From: Ichthyophis bannanicus | Taxonomy: Eukaryota; Chordata; Amphibia; Gymnophiona; Ichthyophiidae | DNA: 64,000 bases | Direction of reading: 5' to 3' | Assembly (NCBI GenBank): GCA_033557465.1 | Contig: CM066033.1 | Span: forward strand, 1,302,801,022 to 1,302,865,021 | In this document: positions 54,001 through 63,892 of the stretch, piece by piece | How positions within the stretch are numbered: position 1 is the stretch's first letter | How the letters are laid out: every line of letters starts with the position of its first letter | Translations under genes and position numbers: made by a program | The notes under the pieces: generated by a model | The model's input: only the letters and a program-made list of their open reading frames with translations | Databases searched by the model: none | Told to the model about the DNA's origin: nothing

Positions 54001-54581
54001 GGGTTAATAGTAGCCATTTTTTTGCTTATACTCTGCTTTCCCACTATGTGGCATCTCTCTCATGGAGCAAGCTAACTGGGGAACGATCAGCACATTTGCT
54101 GGAATTTTTTTCTCTGGGTAGAGAATCTTTGTCAACGATCTCCGGTTTGAAGAAGAGATTGGACAAATATAGTGTGCTCCCGGACTACTCGAAAGAGGAG
54201 GCCAAATGGGCGGAGGAATTGAAGGAGGGGGTGGCCCCTGGGTCAGTTGGTAGAGCCCTATGCCGTATTGCCGGTTTGGTAGTGGGGGCACGATGGAGGG
54301 AGGTACAGTTCAAATGCATTATACGTGCCCACTTTTCCCCGAGATGGGCTTTGCGGAGGAGTCTCACCTTGGACGGTGATTGTCCAAAGTGCTCCGCTCC
54401 CCTCTCTGATCTGGGTCATATGTGGTGGAGTTGTCCAAAGATTCGGCGCTACTGGGCGCGAATAAGCTCATATTTGAGTAACCTGCTCTGGCAACAAATC
54501 ACCTGGATGGGAACCTTAGTGGCCCTGGATCATTTGGGACCTCTTCACCCTAAAGGACGCTGGGAGCGCCTTTTGGTGTGA
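51043..54581 (+). pseudogene. L1-2 ORF2 (endonuclease - reverse transcriptase), broken
   Basis: ATG at 51043 (MGITNLKIISWNVCGIGNPI). Endonuclease motifs: MLQETHQ, GNLYSPN, LILGGDFNGMLDP (about 51455-51495), ARIDYLL. Stops at 51298-51300, 51436-51438 and about 51676-51678. RT: CCKSPGPDGYGAEFY (about 52443-52485), AASYRPISLLN (about 52625), then a frameshift into SFDAEKAFDRVSW (about 52815-52855), GMRQGCPLSPLLFVLTLDPL (about 52990-53050), FADDMLVHL (about 53125-53150, catalytic pair intact) and FLYLGVLLTRN. A stop TAG lies near 53437 and another frame change near 53600. The C-terminal CPKCSAPLSDLGHMWWSCP knuckle is at about 54388-54445. It ends at 54581. Confidence 0.9.
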
Positions 54582-55114
54582 AAGGCATGTCTGGTGGGTA
54601 AAGGGCCAATACTTCATAGATGGTGAGAGCCAATACTTCATAGATGGTGAGAGCCAGCTCCCCCTATCTTTTGGGAATGGCGTAATAGCTTTCATCAATT
54701 GATGCTCTTTGAGAGAGGGGTGGCGAGGGGTAGTGCCTCCCGTTGGTCCTCCTTCTGGCTGGTATGGGAACCCTACATTCAAACATTAAGACCACGTACA
54801 TGTAGCAAATTATTGCAGGAGGGTTAGTAAGAGGCTAAAGTGAAGTTCCAGGGGAGAATGGAGGGGCCCCATGAACTTAAGGATACTATGTTGGTAAGGG
54901 GATGGAGAGGGACGAGTCAATCCTGGGGGTGTGGCACAGGGTAAGGAGGGGGGGAGGAGGGAGGATAAGGGGGGTGGCGTGTTTTATCACTAAAAATTGA
55001 GTTATCTCTAAGGCGGTGGATAAGAGTTCACCCCGACAGGAGATGTAGTGCATTGGTTGCTTGAGGTATAATGTAATGTGATATGTGTGCATTAATAAAC
55101 AGATTAAAAAAAAA
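54582..55114 (+). other. L1-2 3' UTR with 24-bp tandem duplication
   Basis: A 24-bp unit (CCAATACTTCATAGATGGTG core) occurs twice at 54605-54652. G-rich stretch 54935-54980. AATAAA 55094-55099 and short A tail. Confidence 0.75.
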
Positions 55115-55129
55115 ATCTTGAAAAACTGG
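55115..55129. repeat. 15-bp target-site duplication of L1-2, right copy
   Basis: Exact repeat of 49411-49425. Confidence 0.93.
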
Positions 55130-55389
55130 ATGTGCAAACAAGAAAACTCCTCCATGCCCATGAGGTAATTTACAAGAATCCGTGTATGCCAAGGTTATAT
55201 CTCCTAGAGCTGAAGGAGGGCTAGGCCTCATAGACATACAAACAGAGCTACTATCGTAAGCCTCCAGTCATCCCTACCAGCTTCAAAAAGTGCTGAAATT
55301 TGAAAGTAAATGTCAAGAATCTCTCTGTCATCAAGCTTGGAGAAGCCTTCCGATGACTAGAAAGGAATAAGTGAGAATCTACAAGCACA

Positions 55390-56650
55390 CACAGGAAAGG
55401 AAGCAACAGAATTTACAACACGAGAAAAAGCTTTTCAAAGAATTAGATAGCAAACGAGGTAAAACAAATAGCAAATGCACATATACAGTGGGGAAATACA
55501 AAATGTTACTCCAGGAACCCTTTGTCGATCAAGAATGGGCACTCGAATGGTTAAGGAGAGGTGAACTGAAACCGAAGGATGAGAGATTGATACTTGCAGC
55601 CCAGGACGGCGGATTACGGATGAGATGGTTTACAGCAAGTATTGAAGAAAAACGGTAAAACAGATTGTCTATTCTGTAAGAGCGAGCCGGAAACAGTGAC
55701 TCGCCTCATAGCTGGCTTTGGAGTTCTGATGGCGGAAAATTTCTATTCAGAAAGGCACAACAGAGTAGCACAGCACAGCACATGCATTGGAAACTCTATA
55801 AACACTACAACATCACTATGCCTGAAAAGCACTGGATCATGACACTAAGAGATTTACAGAGAATGAAGAGGTTATGATCACCTGGGTTATGACTTGTCAT
55901 GGTATGCACAAAGTGAACCCATATGGAGAAACTGCCTCAAGACTCTACCATGCACACACAGAGAAAAGTACTAGAATTTGCAAAATAAGAAAACCCCCCA
56001 GCTTTTTAAAGAATTAGCCCAGCAAGAAAGGAAAAGAAATTGGCTAAAACATAAATATGGTGGGGAATACAAAGTTACTTCAAAAACCACCACCTGGCAC
56101 AGGAATGAATAAGGAGAAATGAACTTAAACCTAAAGATGAGAAATTTTGATAATTGCAGCACAGGATAGTGGTCTCTGGACAAAACTGTTCAGTCAGCAT
56201 AGGGAAAAACTAGTAAAACAGACAAATGCAGATTCTGCAGCACCAAACTGGAAATGTCACACATCTCATTGCTGAGCGTGACCAGCTGATGTTGGAAAAA
56301 CTATATACAGAAAGCACAATAAGGCGGCAGGTCTCATCCACTGGAAATTATGTAAACACTACAACATTGCTGTGCCAGAAAAACATTGGGGTCATGACCT
56401 GGACAGAATTGTGGGAAATGAGGAAGTTGTGATCATTGAGAACATTCCTCTTCCAACTGATAAAAGAAAACCTTGATGTAAGAAAGCTGTACATTGTGGT
56501 AAGGGAGAAAAGTGCAAGAACAGCATTAGTAATAGAAGTGTCTGTATCGAGTGATTATTCTGTACTGTGTGTAGACACAGGAAATCCTCAGAGATCAAGA
56601 AAATGTGGCAAAAAGATACAGAAATTGTCCTATTTGTAGTGGCTGCCACC
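55390..56650 (+). pseudogene. R4-like C-terminal domain, present as two diverged tandem copies
   Basis: Copy 1 (about 55390-55940): KLFKELDSKRGKTN, WALEWLRRGELKPKDERLIL, CLFCKSEPETVTRLIAG. Copy 2 (about 55955-56500): LFKELAQQERKRNW, GEMNLNLKMRN, CRFCSTKLET, the same order at lower quality. Only copy 2 continues into the endonuclease part, REKSARTALVIEVSVSSDYSV (about 56505-56560). Either a local duplication or two adjacent R4-like insertions. Confidence 0.65.
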
Positions 56651-56851
56651 AGCCTGATTAAACATTTCCAAGCGCATCTTGATGTGATGCCTGTGCATAT
56701 TACACCTTATGAACCCCAGGAGGTGCTTTCTTTGGAACAGTGCAAGCATTGAAGTGAACATTAACAGTGAATCTGAGAGAATCTTCAACATAACCTGGCA
56801 TAGAAAATAAGTTTCATTCCTGTCATGATATGCACACAATTAACCCATTTG

Positions 56852-56960
56852 GAGATGTTACCCTGAGAAAAGGACCTTGGGGGTGACATCTCTGACTTTC
56901 TTAAGGTAGCCAATCCATGTGACAAAGTAGTTGAGAAATCTGATACTGTATTTGCTGTCA
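56852..56960 (+). mobile_element. CR1-like RT fragment
   Basis: The reading EKxTLGVT...FLKVANPCDKVVEKS resembles the EKDLGV...LKVAKQCDKAVAKA block of CR1-type RT. Short and degraded. Confidence 0.45.
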
Positions 56961-57534
56961 TGCAGTGCCTTGGTGCTACCCGTAATTCCCACTCAAGATT
57001 AATGCTGTGGGCACGTAGAGGATTCTGCCAAGCCCTGCTGGGGGCCCGCTTCCACCTGCAATGTACATCTACACTGGCAACCAGCCACCTTCAGCCAAGT
57101 ATCCTCTTGTCTCTGGACAAGTACCGTGCTCTGCAGGCAATTCCCTAGTTGATGGCTTGGGACACTTGAGCCCTCCCAAACCTAGGGGTTACACTGTTCT
57201 AGAAATTGCACCTACAGATCAAATGCAAAAGTTGCCGTGGAACCCTGATCATTCACAGACAGTGGAAACAGTTGGAAACCGTGAGCAAGAAAAATTAAGA
57301 TTGAATTCTGCAAATAACCCACAAGTAAAATAACAATATCATCATCTAGATAAGTTTCACTGTACTTAACCAGTGCCTGGGGAGGTTCAGGATAGGCTGC
57401 CCTTACAAGGGGGTGTAGAGCTGGGATTAGGGCCTTGGCACAGATTTCCCTCCTCTGTATTCCCAAGGTAAGACTCGCATAGTAAACAACAGTAGACTGG
57501 TGGCTCTCAGAAATTTGGGGCTGGTTTTCCAGGG
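56961..57534. other. Unassigned sequence
   Basis: It includes a 90-codon open frame at 57061-57333 without a recognisable domain, splice-site pair or family resemblance. Most likely degraded repeat or plain intron. Confidence 0.4.
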
Positions 57535-58385
57535 ACTATGATATATGCAGAACAAATCATTAGATAAGTAGGATGGTGTGAAGATTGGTAGAAGACTCGT
57601 CAACAACCTTTGTTATGCTGATGATTCCAAAATACCATCCGAAAGTGAAGATGATATGAGACATTTACTTCCCAAAATCAAGGAACATAGTCTTAAAATG
57701 AGACTACACCTTAACGTAAAAAAGACAAAGATCCTGACAACCGGCAAAAACAATTAGTTCATCAATGATGGAGAAGAAATTGAAATAGTTGATAACTTTA
57801 ACCTGCTCAGATCAATATACAATAAAGAAATGATGCAATCAAGAAATCAGATGGCGCATTGCTCTTGGCAGAATGGCTATGTAAGACAAAGACAAGAGCA
57901 GAGATGTCTCTCTCCATACAAAGATTCAACTTGTCCAAGCTCTATGGTATTTTCAGTAACATTATTTGGATGCAAAAGTTAGACAGTGAAAAAGATAGAC
58001 AGACAGGAAGAAAAGCGATGCCTTTGAATTATGGTGCTGGTGAAAAATGCTGTGTATACCATTGACTACCCAAAGAACAAACCAGTCAGTACTAGAAGAG
58101 ATCAAACCTAAGCTTTCTTTAGAAGCTGAGATGAAAAGACTTTGACTTTCATACTTTGGACACATCATGCAAAGAGAGAGATCACTAGAGTAAGACGTCA
58201 TGCTTGGCAAATTTGAAGGTCAACACAAAAGAGGAAAGCCAGCAATGAGATGGATCGATACAATAACAGCAGCTATGGATGTCACTCTGTCAACAGTGAG
58301 CTGCCTGACTGAAGACCGAACTCAGTTTAGGGCAGCTATCCAGAGGGTTGCTATGATTCGAGACAGACTTGACGGCACTTAACAG
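57535..58385 (+). pseudogene. RTE (BovB-type) LINE RT C-terminal half
   Basis: GVKIGGRLVNNLCYADDSKI (about 57568-57625, catalytic YADD retained), LLPKIKEHSLKMRLHLNVKK, GEEIEIVDNFNLLRSI (about 57770-57815), then shifted frames, and MLGKFEGQHKRGKPAMRWID (58200-58260), DTITAAMDVTLSTV, ending RVAMIRDRLDGT at 58382. Same family as 21441-22423 but more decayed. The element ends ACGGCACTTAACAGCAC. Confidence 0.85.
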
Positions 58386-58501
58386 CACTTCTGAAGGAAC
58401 GATTAGAGCACAAAGTATTAGCTTTTTGATCGCAGAATGTTAGTCTTTTATAACTCCTGGAGGATACTGAGAAATAAACTGTCCAAGGTTCATAATAACA
58501 G
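58386..58501. other. Short unassigned spacer
   Basis: AT-rich, with no feature seen. Confidence 0.4.
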
Positions 58502-60452
58502 AGGGTGATTTTATAAGCAACTGTGTAAACATACGTGTGTAAATTACCTATTTTCAAGAAAATACACACATAAATGGGCACTTACATGTTTACTATAGCT
58601 GATCGCTGTTCTGTAAGACTCTGCATACTTTCATTGTGGGCATGCACAGGGGTGGAGTTTGGGTAGAACATGGGTAGATATGCGTGTAAGTTATAAAATA
58701 CTATAACATACACATGCTTCTAGGGCAGGCGTTAAGTACTCATGACTATGATCTTTGCAGTTTTCCGGTCATGCTATGTCTTAATAAATGTAACCGGCAT
58801 TTCAGCCGTCATGTTGTGGCTTTCTTCACTAAAATCATAGCTGAAATAGAAAGCGCACTCATAGAATTATTGGAAGATCAAGCAGATTATATCTATAGAG
58901 AAGCCACCAGGATGTTGCCTTATGCTAAAGCACCTTGCCACAACCTACCATGTAAAGAATGACTAGCACTCTGATGCCTAAAAGAGCAACAGAACCTTGT
59001 AATTTTTCCCGCAAAGATAACATGATTGTAGTGATAGATGCTGAAGATTATGACCAGCAAATATCCTACCTCCTAACAGAAGATACTATATGTTGCTATC
59101 TAACAATCCTCTCCAAATAATGTGCAGAGATGTAACAAACTGGATAAACCATTCTATTTCCATAAGACAGAAGTAAAGCCCAGTCTGAAACGAGGCAACC
59201 ACTAGACCCCCCCCCCCCCCAAGATTCTATAGTCTACCCAAGATACAAAAAACACACTTCCCACTATGACCCATCATTAGTGCAATTAACTCCCCAACGC
59301 AACCCCTAGCAAGTAACCTTGCCTGTAAACTGAGAGCCTTAACAGATGACATTGCCTCAAAATGTCAGAGACTCTGCCTATTTTGTTGAAATCATTAGCA
59401 ACCTGTGAATAAGCCACATGGACATCATGGTCAGTTTTGCTGTGGTCTCTCTCTTCACCAATGTCCCAGTGGAAGAAGCAGTCCAGGCCATACACACAAG
59501 CTAGAAACACATGAACTTCCAATGGAATAGGCCAAGCTAAAAGCAACATTCTTCTAGTACTGGGAATCGTATTATGCCTAAAAAGAAGGCACAGCAATGG
59601 ACTCCCCTCTCTCCTCAGTGGTAGCCAACATTTTCCTGAGGTCTCTTGTTCACCCTACTGAACAGTGCCAAACTCAAACTCTGGGTCTGCTGTGTAGATG
59701 ACATAATTGTCATTTGGCACCATGGATGGGAAAATATCAACGACTTTCTGAACCATCTGAATAACAGCATGTAGTGTAGCACAGAAGTTGGTATCACTCA
59801 CGAATGAAGGATTGCGCATATCTCCCCTCGTTACAAACTACTGGAGAATATGAAATTTCATGCGGCTGTGGCTATTTGCATATAGGCAAAACCAGTTTGC
59901 ACCATAGAAGAGAGGCTACAAGAGCATAAAAGACACAAGCTCGGTAACGCAGAGAAATTTGCTGGCCATGCAGTCAAATTTGATGACCCAAGATTCCTGG
60001 AAAAAGAGCAATTCTGGTAGCCAAGGAGGAGCAAAGAGGCAGTAGAAGACAGCAAGACACTTATGAAATGGCAACAGTGACAAAGGACTCGACATGAACA
60101 AAACATGGCAATCCCTCTGTCACAGAAGGTTTAGTGCTACAGGGACTTGGGCCAACGACCAACAATTTTATACACCTTCCAGAATCTGAGATTGTCGCAA
60201 CAAATCTTTCTCCTAAAAATTCAGAATTTCCTGCCTCCAGAATTCTAACCTGCCTTTTTCCCACTAAAATAAGACATGACATACCTGGAAAGCTGAAAGA
60301 TCATGATACTAACCACAGAAGCCTGAGTAAGTGCTTGTGACTAGTTTGAGGCATGTTTTTACACAGCTTATGCCCCTTTTTTTATAAAGTAAGGTACGCA
60401 CATACTCCTTAAATATGTGCATTAACTCTGTGGGAATTTATAAAATTACCCT
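58502..60452. mobile_element. Inverted-repeat MITE split by a Penelope element
   Basis: The left terminus AGGGTGATTTTATAA (58502-58516) and right terminus TTATAAAATTACCCT (60438-60452) are 15-bp inverted repeats with one mismatch. The internal text is shared with 25214-25445. The two halves (58502-58760, 60350-60452) flank the Penelope element. The superfamily is not clear. Confidence 0.55.
58765..60345 (+). pseudogene. Penelope-like element: RT and GIY-YIG endonuclease, degraded
   Basis: Penelope-like retroelements carry a telomerase-related RT and, in this group, a GIY-YIG nuclease. Seen in pieces: NLVIFPADKGNMIVVIDAEDYD-like text (about 58996-59060), FYSLPKIQKTHFP (about 59224-59262), a VVSLFTNVPVEEAVQAI-like block (about 59442-59490), the MDSPLSSVVANIFL block (about 59598-59640), a CVDDIIVIWHHGWEN-like block (about 59690-59735, the YVDD position), then the GIY-YIG-type EYEISCGCGYLHIGKT-like block (about 59848-59890) and a KEAVEDS-like C-terminus near 60035. 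Many stops and a 14-bp C-run at 59208-59221. Confidence 0.78.
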
Positions 60453-60615
60453 TTTAAAGCCTACAGTAAGGGGAAGAGGTTAGGCCGCCCCCCCCCCCCC
60501 CCCACCCGTCTGTCAGTTCAAGAATTCCAAAAGAAAGGAAGTCTTAATGGGGAAGCAAAAGGTTGCAATGCACATAAAAATCTGTTTTGCCATGGATGCA
60601 TAAAAGGAAGTATCA
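60453..60615. other. Spacer with a poly-C run
   Basis: C-homopolymer tract at about 60487-60502; otherwise nothing recognised. Confidence 0.5.
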
Positions 60616-60989
60616 CTGTCTTTATCTTTATTAGCAGAGTTTGATATACCGCCCATGCCGGAGCGTCAGAGCGGTGTACAATGCAAATATATATTGGTTA
60701 CTGAAAAATAAAGTCAGAAAGGAACGCCATCAGTGGATAGGACAGGGATAGATAAAACAGAACAAGACAGAGGACAGAGATAGATCTAGAAGGAAGAATG
60801 TGGTGACAAAGGACAAGGAAGGGGGAGAGCAGAGGAGTAATTGAAATTATGAGGGTACCACATTATGAAGAGTGGGGGGGGGGGGCATGGCTGGGGGATG
60901 TGAGGCCTTCAGCGGGATTGGGTTGATCGTAAGCCTGGCAGAAAAGGTGAGTTTTGAGAAGAGCTTTGAAACGGGGGAAGGATAATTCA

Positions 60990-61175
60990 GTGTGAATACA
61001 TTTCATAAGTAATGTATATTGTATCCAATTGATTCTCCTGTTTTATGTAAATCATTGCCTAATCAAAATGTAAATCTAAAAAATCACTGTATTGTACGAT
61101 ACATTATGATTCTGTAAAGTAAACCGCTGCTGATCGTAGGAAGCAGCGGTATACAAATGTTTACTAAATAAATAA
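60990..61175 (+). mobile_element. L2-like LINE 3' tail inserted in the larger L2-like LINE
   Basis: ATTCAGTGTGAATACATTTC onward, with a perfect 9-bp stem (61123-61131 with 61142-61150) and AAATAAATAAATA end. Opposite orientation to its host. Confidence 0.85.
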
Positions 61176-61212
61176 ATAAGAGGTTGTGGGAGTGAATTCC
61201 ATAAAGCGGGGC

Positions 61213-63892
61213 CTAGAAAGAAAAATGCGGAGTGACAAGTGAGTTCAAGGTGAGCCTGAGATGGGGAGGGGAGGAAAAGACGATTGCTGTTAGCAGAATG
61301 AAGAAGACGCGGGGATGGTTGGAGGAGAATAGTGTCAGCCAAATACTGAGGCGTGCTAGTATGAAGAGCCCTATGTGTAATGATGAGCAGTTTATAGATG
61401 AATCTAACCTTAACCGGAAGCCAGTGGAGAGTGAGAAGACGGAGTGACGTGAGAGTGAGCAGGGAAATGAGTGATGAGACGGGCGGCTGTGTTTTGGACT
61501 AACTGGAGACGGCGAAGCTAATAGGAGGGGAGGCCTGCGAAGATGGCATTGCAGTAATCTAAACAAGTAATCACGAGTGACAGAACAAGGGTGATAACAG
61601 AAGAAGAAGGAAGAAACGACCGAATAGCCCTGATCCGACGAAGGTGAAAAAAGGAAGTACGCACCACAGAGGAAATATGTTGGTGGAAAGAGAGAGAGAG
61701 AGGAGTCCAAGGTGATGCCCAAATACCATAGAGTTGATTCCAGGGGGATGGGGCGAGAGGACATAACAGGTGATAGATCGGGAGAAGGGACCCCGAAGGA
61801 GAACCAGATAGCAGAGGATTTAGCGGGGTTATCATGGAGGAAGTTTTGGTTGAACCAGGAGGTAACTGAGGTAAGACAGGAATTAAATGGGGCGAGGTCA
61901 GGGGAGGAAGAAGAGGTGTGATGAACTGAGAATGTCATTAGCGTAGATGTAGGCAGAAATTCCAGCTTGTTGAATAAGCAGGGCAAGGGGGGCGAGAAAG
62001 ACATTTAAAGAGTAGAGGGGCAAGAATAGAGCCCTGAGGGACACCACAGATTGAAGGGAATGAGGGTGAAGCAGAGGAACCTGAGTGGACAGCGAAGGAA
62101 CGAGAGGAGAGAAAGGATCAAAACCACTGTAGAACTGTGCCACGAATGCCAAAGTCAGACAGATGGGTGAGAAGAGTGCGGTGATCGACAACATCGAAAG
62201 CAGAGGAAAGATCCAAAGAAACAGCAAGAGAAAGATCCCCACGGTCGTGAGCGCGGTGAAGTTCCGAGAGCAGTGCTACGAGGATGGTCTCTGTGCTGTG
62301 GCCGGCTCGAAAACCCGATTGGCGTGGGTGGAGTGAAAAGGCAGAATCAAGGTGGGTGGCAAGTTGTGAGAAAACAAGCTTCTTGAGGATTTTTGAAAGA
62401 AATAGGAGGTTGGCGACTGGCCGCCAGTTGGTGGGAATGGCAGGGTCGAGGGTGGGTTTTTTTAGAAGGGGGCGTACTATGGCGTGTTTCCAACCGGTAG
62501 GGAAGTGACCAGAGGTGAGACTGGAATTAACAATGGAGAGAACATAAGGGATGAGCGCAAGTGCAGGGTTGAGCAACCAGGAGGAAGGTAGAGAATCAAG
62601 GGACAAGTGGTCTGGTGGGAGGAGGAAATGGCTTTGAGTTCAGGGGAAGTGATAGGCCAGAAAGAGCACCAGATATGAGGAAAAGTACAGGAAGGGGGTG
62701 AGGAAGCATCAGCAAGGGGGGTGGGGGGTCAGGAAGGGGGGGGAGAGAGGAAGAGGGCAGACGGGGAAAGAGGAGTGAAGGGAAAGGACTTTGTGAAAAA
62801 AGAGGCAAGGGTAGAGGGGCTAGGGGTGGAATTAAGTGGTGGGGATGGAGGGGTGGAGGTAGGAGAGGAAAGGGATTTGAGAATATGAAAAAGGCATCTA
62901 GAGGAGTTCGAGGAGGAAGCTATAAGTTGAGAGTAATATGATTGCTTGGCAGAAGTTATCATAGAGCGATAGAGGAGGTGTGCCTGACGGAACGCAGTGT
63001 CGGAAGCAACAGACGGGTTCTTCCTTCACAGATGCTCTGCGCGGTGAAGGTGGGCATGATGCAGATATAGACCAGGTTGGTACCAGGGGTGGTGGGATGG
63101 GGGAGCGAGAGGAGATGGGACGAAGAGGGGCTAGAGTATTAAGAACGGTGGAGAGAATAGAAGATCAGGTATCCACATGTTGATCTACGGGTAGGGAAGA
63201 AAACTCGGGAAGAGGGAATTAGCTGGGGGGAAGGATTGTAGAGTGTGCGGGGGTAATGTGGCTTTTAAGAAGCTGAGAAGAAGAGACCAAGGGGAGAGAC
63301 ATGGATGTTCCGGGAGAAGGAAGAGGGAAAGAGAAAAGCAGACACTGGTGGTCAGACCAAGGGATAGGAATAGGTTGAATGCAGGAAGGGAGGTGAAGGG
63401 AGGACTCAAGAGTAAGAATGAGTTCCAGTGTATGGCCATAGACATGGGTCAGGCAAGCTACATGTTGAGTGAGACATAGATCGGAGAAAAGTGAGGTGAG
63501 GACCTTATCATGCGATCTCATTTGAGCACCCAGGTGGACTTTGAGGTCACCCAGGATAACTAAATGTGGGGATAGGAGAACGGAATCAGATAAAGAAAGT
63601 AGAAGGGAATCCCAAAGATCTGAACGCAAAGAAGGGAGGACATAGAGGAGGAGGAAATATATTGGGGTGGGAGAGGCTGAGCGAACTAGAAGGGATTCGG
63701 GGTAGGCGGGGGGGGGGGGGCGGTTGAGACGAGTGATAAAGAAAGGATAGACCTGTAAATCAATGCTACACTGCTGCTGGATCGACGGAGACGGGGTGTG
63801 TGAAAATCAGAGTAGCCCGGGGGTAGGCACTGATGGAGAAGAGCGTCTTCCCCTTCATGGAGCCAAGATTCTGTAATAAAGAGGGCGGCCAA
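61213..63892 (-). pseudogene. L2-like LINE endonuclease and reverse transcriptase, frameshifted
   Basis: Minus strand. Endonuclease: FITESWLHEGED (about 63845-63885), HLVILGDLKVHLGAQMRSHD (about 63510-63570, DFN changed to DLK), WSDHQCLLFSFPLPSP (about 63330-63380). A Pro/Ser-rich linker follows (62962-62730). RT: PTGWKHAIVRPLLKKPTLDP (about 62430-62495), NWRPVANLLFLSKILKKLVF, SGFRAGHSTETILVAL (about 62280-62325), SLDLSSAFDVVDHRTLL (about 62165-62220), CGVPQGSILAPLLF (about 62010-62050), YANDILSS (about 61930, YADD box altered to YAND), WYLGITLDSSLSLFP (about 61685-61735) and an SFVITRLDYCNAIFAGLPSY-like block (about 61520-61575). L2-clade motif order; at least three frameshifts. Confidence 0.85.

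Larger units (their letters stand above)
49426..55114 (+). mobile_element. L1-clade LINE (L1-2), full length, inactive
   Basis: Same layout as L1-1: GAGAGG start, short 5' UTR, ORF1, G-rich spacer, ORF2, G-rich 3' UTR, AATAAA at 55094-55099, A tail to 55114, flanked by a perfect 15-bp TSD. It lies within the thumb/C-terminal region of an R4-like LINE. ORF2 has at least four stops and several frameshifts. Confidence 0.93.
48246..56850 (+). mobile_element. R4-like LINE (restriction-like-endonuclease type), split by L1-2
   Basis: Left half 48246-49425: KTRRTFLLPKADSNNIPKSY, then RPITCLPIM (about 48440-48525), KRGGYGTKEQFMLNKAIM (about 48610-48665), AWID...SF box (about 48697), FSDDIGMIFGL (about 49075-49105) and EGVYKYLRVEE (about 49200-49230). 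Right half from 55115: DLEKLDVQTRKLLHAHEV (about 55117-55165), a CCHC-type knuckle CLFCKSEPETVTRLIAG and endonuclease residues VREKSARTALVIEVSV (about 56500-56550). The order RT - thumb - zinc knuckle - REL endonuclease is that of R4/Dong-type LINEs. Many stops. The C-terminal region appears twice. Confidence 0.82.

Noticed and set aside
56893..56913. 20 of 21 bases match the 28S rRNA R2 insertion-site region (TGACTTTCTTAAGGTAGCCAA), next to an R4-like LINE
   Set aside because: Similarity stops abruptly on both sides, and the segment fits the CR1-type RT reading ...FLKVANPCDKVVEKS, so it is best explained as a degraded CR1 fragment with a chance match.
57061..57333. Possible host exon or small gene
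   Set aside because: No recognisable domain, no convincing splice-site pair and no relation to RTN4IP1.
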